From the NCBI GenBank assembly GCA_020086605.1, contig JACBWW010000017.1, forward strand, positions 9,030,283 through 9,094,282: DNA of 64,000 bases, read 5' to 3'. Source of the stretch: Lanius collurio (Eukaryota; Chordata; Aves; Passeriformes; Laniidae). Below, piece by piece: positions 12,501 through 21,500 of the stretch; position 1 is the first letter of the stretch; every line of letters starts with the position of its first letter. The translations under genes were made by a program, and so were the position numbers. The notes under the pieces are model-generated. The model was given only the letters and a program-made list of their open reading frames with translations, was not told where the DNA came from and ran no database searches.

Positions 12501-15500
12501 TCTGCATGTCCTTGGTTGACACACCAGCTCACAGATATATCCCCTACTGTCACCATCCACTTGTGTTATTTTTGAGTGGGGGATTTCTTGAGTCCCATCC
12601 AAAGCTGTTCTGGAATTGCATCTCAAATATGCAGTCGTTTACAGCTTCCATAGCTGGAGAATGGGCAGCTATAAATACTGCCATGTTTGCTTTTTATTTC
12701 TGGCTTTTATAATTTGGATTGGAACTGTGGGTCCCTCTGGGTGTCAGTTTGCCTGGCAGGGGAGTGGATGCTGTCACATCCCTGCAGGTGAGTGTGGAGG
12801 TGTAAGAAAGGGCTGTACATAAAAGGTTTGAGGTGTAAACTGGTTTTTTGGAGGGAGATGTTGCGTAGGGTGACTCATCTCCTGCTTTCCAGCCCTCAGG
12901 TGCCTTCTGCCAACAATTCTGCTGGTCTGGAGAGGGACCTGGTGACTTGTTTCAGGAGGAGAGGGAAGAGCCAGGACTGGAAGTCCGTGCTGGGTTCCTG
13001 CTGTTTGGTGTCCCCTTGGTAGCAGCATTGGGACCTCCATGTCCTGTCCAGCTCTTCATGGAGTCAGACAATGCTTTGGCTTTGAGGGGACCTTAAAGCT
13101 CATCCAGTGCCACCCCCTGCCATGGGCAGGGACACCTCCCACTATCCCAGGCTCCAAGTCCTGTCCAGCCTGGCACTGGACACTTCAAGAGATGGAGCAA
13201 CTCCTGCACAACTCTTTCCATTTTCAGGCAGGGACTGTCTGTGAGTGACAGAGTGATAGCCACCGAGCTGGCCAGATTCCATGTGCATCCTGGCTTGTGC
13301 CACCTTCGTCCATCATTCCTTGCCCTCCCCTGTGTCCTCTTCACCATCAGGGATGCACACAGAGCTTACCATGCTTTGAGGGTGTCAGAAGCATGGACCA
13401 ACCAGGCTTTTCCCCATGGTGCCCAGCAACAGGACAAGAGGAATGGGAAGGAACTGATGCCCAGGAAATTCCACCTGAACTTGAGGAAGACCTTCCTTCC
13501 TGTGCAGTGAGTGAGCACTGGAACAGATTGTCTGGAGAGGCTGTGGAGTCTCCCTCACTGGCGATATTCCAGAGCAGTCTGGGTGTAATCCAGTGCCCTG
13601 TGCTCTGGGATGGCCCTGCTGGAGCAGGGAGGTGGCACCAGCTGCCCCAATGTGGTCCCTTACAACCATGTCACTCTATTATTCCGTGACACAACTCAAC
13701 GCTCTTCCCACGAGGGGTTTTGCCTCCACTTCCTGGGTTCTTTCCTTTCTTTAAGCTGCAGTTAGAGCCTCTCCCTCCTGTCCCTGCAGGTTTTAAGGAG
13801 ACAGCCTTCCTGTACGCCATCTCCTCGGCGGGGCTGACCCATGCCATGGCCAAGGCGTGCAGCGCGGGGCGCATGGAGCGCTGCACCTGCGACGAGGCCC
13901 CCGACCTGGAGAACAGGGAGGCCTGGCAGTGGGGAGGCTGTGGGGACAACCTCAAGTACAGCAACAAGTTCGTCAAGGAGTTCCTGGGGAGGAAGCCCAA
14001 CAAGGACCTGCGAGCCAGGGTGGATTTCCACAACAACCTGGTGGGCATGAAGGTGCGTTGAAGGTGACGTTGGGGGTGGGTGTCACACCGTTGTGGGGTT
14101 TTGGGGGTAATAATGCTGTTCTTGGGTGTGGAATAGGAGTGTTGGATGTGAACTTCTGGAGGGGAGAAGTCTGAGTTAAGGGATTATGCCCTGGTTTTCA
14201 CTGTGGCTTCAAGAGTTGTGCAAAAGTGTTGGAGAGAGACCAGAGGGAAAGAAATGGGACTGTCCAGGACTAGGAAATGTGAGGTGGGGACAAAGAAGTG
14301 GATTTCCCACGGGGAAGAGAGGGTTTTACACCACAAAGGGGTGGAAAGACAGGTTCCTCAGGCTCACATGAGGTAGGACACACCGGAAGGGATTTGTGCT
14401 GCCACAACACATCCTTGAGGGATGCTTCTCTTTCAGCTGCTCAGTAAAGCATGGACAGTGTAGCATCTCCTTGGCCAGGTTTCTTTTAAAACTGGCTAGA
14501 GAAACACCTGGCAGGGAACCAAGGTGGAGAGATTAATTTCTGGCTGACCTCAGACCTAAAAGTCCCTTCAGTATTGTCTTCTGGCAGAAACCTTCTGTGT
14601 CACCTAGAGCAGAAGACGCTGCTTGGTTGCAGAATCCCTTTCTTTCTTTTCCCATCTTTATCCTCTCTTCCTGCTCTTTACCCCTTCCGTGAGGCTGCCT
14701 GGGGCCTTCCCTGAAGGGCTGCCAGAGTTCAGGAAGCATTTGGACAATGCTCTGGGGCACGTGGTGTGATTTTTGGGTTTGTCCTGTGCAGGGCCAGGAT
14801 TTGGACTCGATGATCCCTATGGGTCCCTTCCAGCTCAGCATTTTCTGTGGCTGATGTAAAGGACAAAGTGTCTGCAAGTGCTGGGTCATCCCAGCAAGGG
14901 GGGAAAGGAAGGGGCTTTCCACCTTCTCCCATAATCTGCTTGGCCATACCTAGCTTAGAGTTGCTCCAACACGAAAATCCCTCAGATTGGCCAGCACAGG
15001 TGCTTGGGATCAGTGTTTCATTGCACCAACCTCCGAGGGGGACATACTGTAAGGCCAGAAATAGCCCTCGAGCCTTGTTATTGTCTGTGTGATTGGATGC
15101 AGGCTTGGGGCTGGGATGGGGGTCCTGGGTCTCCAGTTTCCCAGGCAAATGCAGCCCAGCCAGTTGTGCATTCTAGGAATGGCCACCCCAGCTCAGTTGT
15201 TGCTGTGTCTATGTATAAAATGTCATTCCTCACGACGGAATTGGGGCATCGGGGAATGCCACCAGCCAGGGCTGGCCAGCAAAATGTCTCCCCCTCTCCC
15301 CACTACCAGATGCTCCTAGACAGTGCTGAGATCAGGATTAGAAATATCCTGGATTTAGCTGGTGTCTGGTTCTGGCTGACAGCTTTCCTGCTCTGGATTA
15401 AAGGGCTCAGTGGCTCTGAACTCCTGTGGCAGCTCTTTGACGTGTGAAATGGGCTTTGCAGGATGTGATGGAACTCCAGTTGTTTCAATCCTTGCGTTGA

Positions 15501-18500
15501 TTGCTCTGTCACATCTTTTGGGGTTGACTGTGTAGCAGATGGGACTGGCAATGGTGAAGGTGGCCCGTGGAGGCTGTGATTCCATGCTGGATGTTTCTGT
15601 GAGATGTCCTGGCTCTCTTCTCCTTCCAGAGTCACACAATACAGTCTCATCAAAACCTTCAGGGCTGTGGCTTTAGCTGCCACTGGCAAGTGCTTGTAGC
15701 TCCATGAATATCCACCAGCAGTGGTGGGGTTGAAACACCTCCCTGATGGGTTTGGCCCAAGTCTCAGTGTTCCCAATCCCAGGAGCTGCAGTCAGGATGG
15801 CCACATTGCTGCAGCCACTCCTAGATATAGGATTTGTGTCCTTAATTATCATCTGTGCTCTACACTGCATGACTTTGAGCTAAACAAACTCCAAGCATCA
15901 GCTGGAGGGATTGAACCTTCCCTTCTGTGTCCTGATCCTTGCGAGTTAGCTCCCAGGGGAGGATGCAGGACTCTCCAGCATCCTCTGCCTCCACTTCCCT
16001 TGGCACAGGCGAGCTCTGGGCACTGGTAGTGGTTTCACAGTGTAATATCTGCAGCTAAACAGCTGAGTAACAGTTGTGACGGTTGTCCAGACACTGAGAG
16101 CCCTCCTGGCAATCCAAGTCACAGACCTTTGCTGCAGGTCAGTGATCCAGTGTTCCTATTTTCGTCCATCCACAACGTGTCTGCTGAGTTGGGATTGCTG
16201 TCTGACAGCTTTCCTTTGCCTGTTTGCAGCAGCAGTTGAAATGATTTCTGTTTGTGCTGCTGGAACAATTCCTTGTGCCATGGTATGGTTGAAAACCAAG
16301 CCAAGCAGCCCACCAGCTTCACAGCACTAGTGTGGAGCCAGGCAGGGAACAAGGGAATGTGGAAGAAGGAAGCTTTCAGGAGGGTGCTGGTTGAAGATCA
16401 GGAGATGGATGGTTGGGATACGTGGCCCTAAACCACTGGCACAATTTGGTGTCACCAAGATGATGATCAGAGATGAGGATCCAGGCTGACTTTGTGACTA
16501 CCAGGTCAAAACTTGTAGTGCTTGCTTCAGATTCTAAAACGCTGGAACCAGTTTGAAGCCTGAGCGTTGGCCCTCTTGGTGTGGTGGATGGATTGTCTTT
16601 GGCACTGCTTGCTCTCAGGTCTGTATTAATACCATGTTTGATCTCTGTCCTTCTTCCTGGTCCTACTGGGAGTTCGGGGATCAGAGGATGAGAGTTGCTC
16701 AGCAGACATTACTGTGTTCCTGCTGAGTTTATGGATATTTCCCTTGAGGAAGGTAGTGAGTTAAGTATGATTTTCATCATGTTTTGTTTGTCTTCCAAGA
16801 GGCTGCTGTCCAACCAGCTCATGCCATTAGGACTCTGCAGCCATTGAGTAGGGTTTGCTCACCCTGCAGCAGTCAGAAGCCACTCTGGACTAACCTAGAG
16901 TGGTTATTGGAACAATAACTCATCTGGATGTGATTTGGGCTGGATCAAAGGCAGTACAGGGAGTGCAGACAGCCTTGATTTGTGCCATTTTGGAGCTGAA
17001 CAGTTTGGAACTGGAGTTGCCACTGTGTGTGGATGTGTGTGTTCGCTGAGGGAGTGGAGGAGTCTCTACTAAAGATACAGCACAAGCTTGGTGGTCTCTC
17101 ACTGATTCTTTACATGTCATTTTTCCCATCTAATTACTCCCAACCATGGCAAGACACACAAATAGTCCCTTGAGACCCAGCAAAAAAAGGACCTGTGCTG
17201 GACTGACTAATTTGGCAAGCAGCCCTCTCCCCTCCTGATCACCACAGCAGTTTCTCCATGGTGTCACACCAGCAAACAATCCGTGTATTTCTACAAGTGT
17301 GACATTATCCCGTCCCACCTAGTTTTAGTATCTTTTGGTAGATGTTCTCAGTTAATTATGATTTTACTTCTGCTTTTTACAACCTTGATGGGCTGCCTGT
17401 AATTTTGCTGCCACCAGTGAAATAATCACTGAACATGTTGTGCCCGTGGTAGCTCACCACGTTACATGATATGACCTCAGTGGTTAATGAAAGGGCGAGC
17501 TTGTCTAGTGTGAGGATGAGGTAATTAGACCAGAACTTCTCCAGCCTTCTCTTTATTGAAAAGCAGGAGCTCTGAATAGACCACTTATTAAAAAAGCAAT
17601 TTCCCTTCCTTTGCCAGATCTACTCTCCCTCATTCAGCCATTCTTTCCAAGGGGTCTTGGGTGGAGAGGGTGTGTTGGGGGGAGATGTGTGTGTGGAGGG
17701 GATGGGGGAGAAGTCAACTGTATTAAAGGCCCGTTGCCAGCAATGAAGTTTCTGAGTTATATTAAATGAAGCCCAGGCAGCCTTGCTAAAGCTCTCATCT
17801 TCTCTCCGTCCTCCCCCCCTTTCCCCCTGTACACACAAGTGCAGCCCTCTTTTGTAACCCATTAATGAAAAGGCGGAATATTAGAGCACTCAATTAGTTC
17901 CACTGGGCTTGAGTAAGTGATGTTTTAATTAAATTTGCCCAGTTTCTCAGCAAAGTATCATTAAACATGACTTTCCAACTCCCTCTCTGGAGCGTTGCTA
18001 AGTTTCTTAATCCCAGGAGTGCTGACCTCTTCCAGAGGTATGTCTGGTCAAGCATGTCTTACAGATCCAAGGGGCACAATTAAAGGGGGCTGCTGCTACC
18101 CTAGAAAAAAGAATTATCATGTTCTCAGTGCCTTTTTCCTTCATCCTTCCAGAAGGAGGGACATGAGCCTTTGCCTGAAGTCTGGGTATAACCACAGTTG
18201 TCTCGAGAGTCGAGAATGTTTAATGCAAAATTATGGGAAGGAAGAAATGGAAAACAAGATCTCTCTTTAAGCAGTTTCGTACTTTGAACCTGGTTCCTTT
18301 CGTGAGGCTTCACCGTGTTCTTGCACAAGAGGTTTTGGTTTGTGCAGACCCTGTGTTTCTGAAAGGATCATGGAATCTTGGAATGGCTTGGGTTGGAAGG
18401 GACCTTAAAGGTCACCAACCCCCTGCCATGGTCCTTGTCACTCTTGTAGGCTTCAAGACCCATCCTGAGACAGCTACACCTGGAACCATCTGGGATGCTC

Positions 18501-21500
18501 TGGAGAGGATAGTGGGAGGTGCCTGCACTTTCCCTTGCTGTTGACTTGCTTATTTTGGACTTCCATATGAGGAATGGCTTTTCCCCCCCAGGCGGTGCTG
18601 GCAGGGATCTCTCTGGAGGGCTGGAGATGCGCTCTCCATATCAGGGAGATGTTTGCCCAGCTATCATCTGTCTGAGGAACTTCATGGGCTATCACATAAC
18701 ACGTTATCAGAGCATGCCACCCTCTTCATTTCTGGAGCTCCATTCGGCAGAGGGGGGGAGGAAATTGAGACCCAGAAAGATTAAGTGACTCCCTAAAGGT
18801 CACACACAGGCGGAGGGAGGCACAACTCTCCCGTTGCAGAGTCAGTGTTTACAAGCACTGACCATCCAGTCTCCAGTTCCTACTCGTTAGCGTGATTCCA
18901 GTTGAGCTCCAGTTTTTGCTGCACCCTTACAATGTGTAATAATTGCTGTTTTGGAGCTTAATCCACTTGGTGCATGAAAAAAAGAAGAAAAAAAAGAGGC
19001 ACAAAGCATCCTTTTGGGCAGCTTTTTAGGGATGTGTTTGCAGTGAGAAATGGGGCATCGCATGTTTACCAAGGTACAAATCAAACCCTGCAAATAACAG
19101 CCTGAGAAGAGCTCTTAATGTACAGATCAGTTTTCAGGGCCACCACTGGTATTAATTGCTGCAGGTTATGACAGGTAGGAATGCCCAGGCATGCTCTCTG
19201 GATTTTCCTCTCCTTTCAGGCTGAGATTGGCTCAGCCAAAGCCTTTCTTAGGTCTGGAAATCAATACTCTGGAAAAAAATTGCTTGCTGTGTCCCATAAG
19301 CGATTGCAGTGGGTTGTTTATGTGGAGCTTTTTTAGCATGGGAAGCATGCTAGGAATACTGAGCATGGGGAAAATACTTCTGAAGTTCTCAATTTTAAGT
19401 AGGGTTATGTTGTTCCATGCTTAAATGTTTGTATTTTAATACCTATGTCACTAAACTATGAGTGTTCCTATTTTTTAAAGAAGGAAGGGTGGTGGGAGGG
19501 GAAAAACTGTTCTGAAAAAGCAGGTTGAGAACAGAAGTGAAAAGAAGTTTTTGGTTTTTTTTTTTTTTATAAAGGTAAAAGGAAAACTTGTAACAATCTG
19601 TGAAACTTTTTTAATCCAGCCAATGGCACTGGCCAGTGTGAAGGGACAAGTCTGGTCTTCTGGTTGTGTGTGGGGACCGTGGCTGCTGTCCAAACAAACA
19701 TTAATACTTGAGCTGAGAGAATGACTAAGCCTATTTAAATTGAAGAGAACTCTGCCCTCTGGAAGGGATTGGATTTGTGGGGAAGCATCCCAAAGCCCTT
19801 TCCAAAGCCAGGCAAGGCAAGGGCAGGCTTTTCCCTGGATGAGCTGCCTCTGAGGAGGGTTTGCTGCCTCCTCTGCCCCAAACCATAGCAAATGGTTTGA
19901 AGCCTTGGAGCCGCAGCCCAGCCATGACGACAGCGGAGCAATAAGCGAGGAATTCCCACGGCTGGGTGTCCGCCCTGGCCTGCTGCTGCCCAGACAAGAG
20001 TTGTCTGAAAACCACCGCCAGAGCCCCGTGACCCAGCTGGGAATGAATGGGAATCCTGTCCTCGGCGTTTCAGCTAAAACACTGAGAAATTGTGTGTTGC
20101 AGCATGTCTGAGACTGATCATGACGGGGGCACTTAGTCTGAGCTTCGCAGCGCGCCATTGTTGGGAGGAAGGATTACATGTTGCATAGCAATGCTCTGCT
20201 GTGATCCCTTTTCCCCGTGGCTCCTTGTAAAGCCAGTTGGGAAGGCAGTCCAGCAGCACTATCTGATTTCCTCCAAGCAGCAAAGCCCAGGAAAAGAAGG
20301 GTTCTGTCTTGCTTTGTGTTTTCCTCGTTCTGCGTTTGTCAGTATTGGGTGCTCTCACAGCAAGGTTGATGGGAATTTGTGTCCCTAAGTCAAGCTAAAT
20401 AGCTCAAAAATCCTTATTTTCCTCCCAAACTGCTCTGTTTGAGGCTGCCAAACCAGGTGGTTCCTCAGAGGAGAGTGGGAGGACAGAATTTCCATGTGTG
20501 ATGCTGTCCCTGACCCACCACTTGCCTTTGGCTTTGCTTTTACAGCAGGAGCTCTCCACAGCACACGACACTAAAAGGATGCTCCTTGTTGCTGTTACTC
20601 CTGACTTACTGCAACCCTGTTGCTGTGTGGTAGCTGTGGAGCTGGGGCTATAGGGAGCATGAAATATTTTGTGGCTTGGATTGAAGCTGAGCCATTCTGC
20701 TTCACGTCTGTGACAGACGTGCAGGCGGCCACGTCCTTGGTGTAGATGAAGTGATTATTCAGTGGTGTGTTCAGAACAGGTGCAGCTCTGTGTAGGATGG
20801 AGGTAAACCAGGCTCTGAACTGTGATGAGCCTTGAAAAGAAAGCAGGAGCCTCTACAGCTCTTGACATCATGATTTTACATGGTAAAACCTTATTCTTCC
20901 TCATCTACCCAAGAGTTTTTTGGGAATAAAACCCACAGTATTCTATCCTGGAAGCCCCTCCAGCTTTGAAAGCATGATCCAGACATTTGTCCCAGGATGC
21001 AGCCAGCAGAGCTTTCTCCAACACTGCTCCAAGCAACCTGCTGACTTGGCTCAGTCTTGTTCTGCTTCCTGAAGAAACGAGCTGGATTTAAGTGTCTCTG
21101 ACAGGAGCTCACAACAAGAGGAGGAGAGGTCGTTGTGGAAGCCGGAGAGTGGGATGAGAACCAGAAGGGTTTTGCCAAGGTTCATTTTGGCTCGTGGGTG
21201 GTTGGGGCCCGGAGGCAGCAGTTCCCCATCATGCAGCGCCTCGAGGAGCTGCAGCCTGACTGACAGCAGCAGGAGAGGCTGCCTGGGCAAGGAATTTTTT
21301 CTAGGATTTTCACTCTTGCTGCCTCGTAACATTCTTGAGCCCTTCCCAGTCCTTCCAGGAGAAGGTTTACGGGGTGGTTGGCACAGCAGCCATGTGAAAA
21401 CCCACATGCTGGGTTTCCTGAACTGGTGCATTCATGGGGATGGGGACAAGGGGAACCTTTTATGCTTTGGTCCCCTGGTTTGTGACACCAGAGCTGTCCC

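Larger units (their letters stand above)
9501..13789 (+). other. WNT9A: WNT9A intron 2
   Basis: The intron is 4.3 kb, bounded by GTGAGT and CCTGCAG. It contains a + strand CR1 at 11661, a - strand CR1 at 13057 and a longer + strand CR1 at 13395 that reaches to about 100 bp from exon 3. The part from 9501 to 11660 holds no repeat I recognise. A stretch around 11100-11310 is AT-rich and low in CpG, and could be conserved noncoding sequence, but I cannot test this. Confidence 0.85.

Noticed and set aside
19475..20158. 227-residue open frame on the - strand in WNT9A intron 3
   Set aside because: It ends in a lysine run from the T tract at 19553-19569, and has no domain and no start context. Judged fortuitous.
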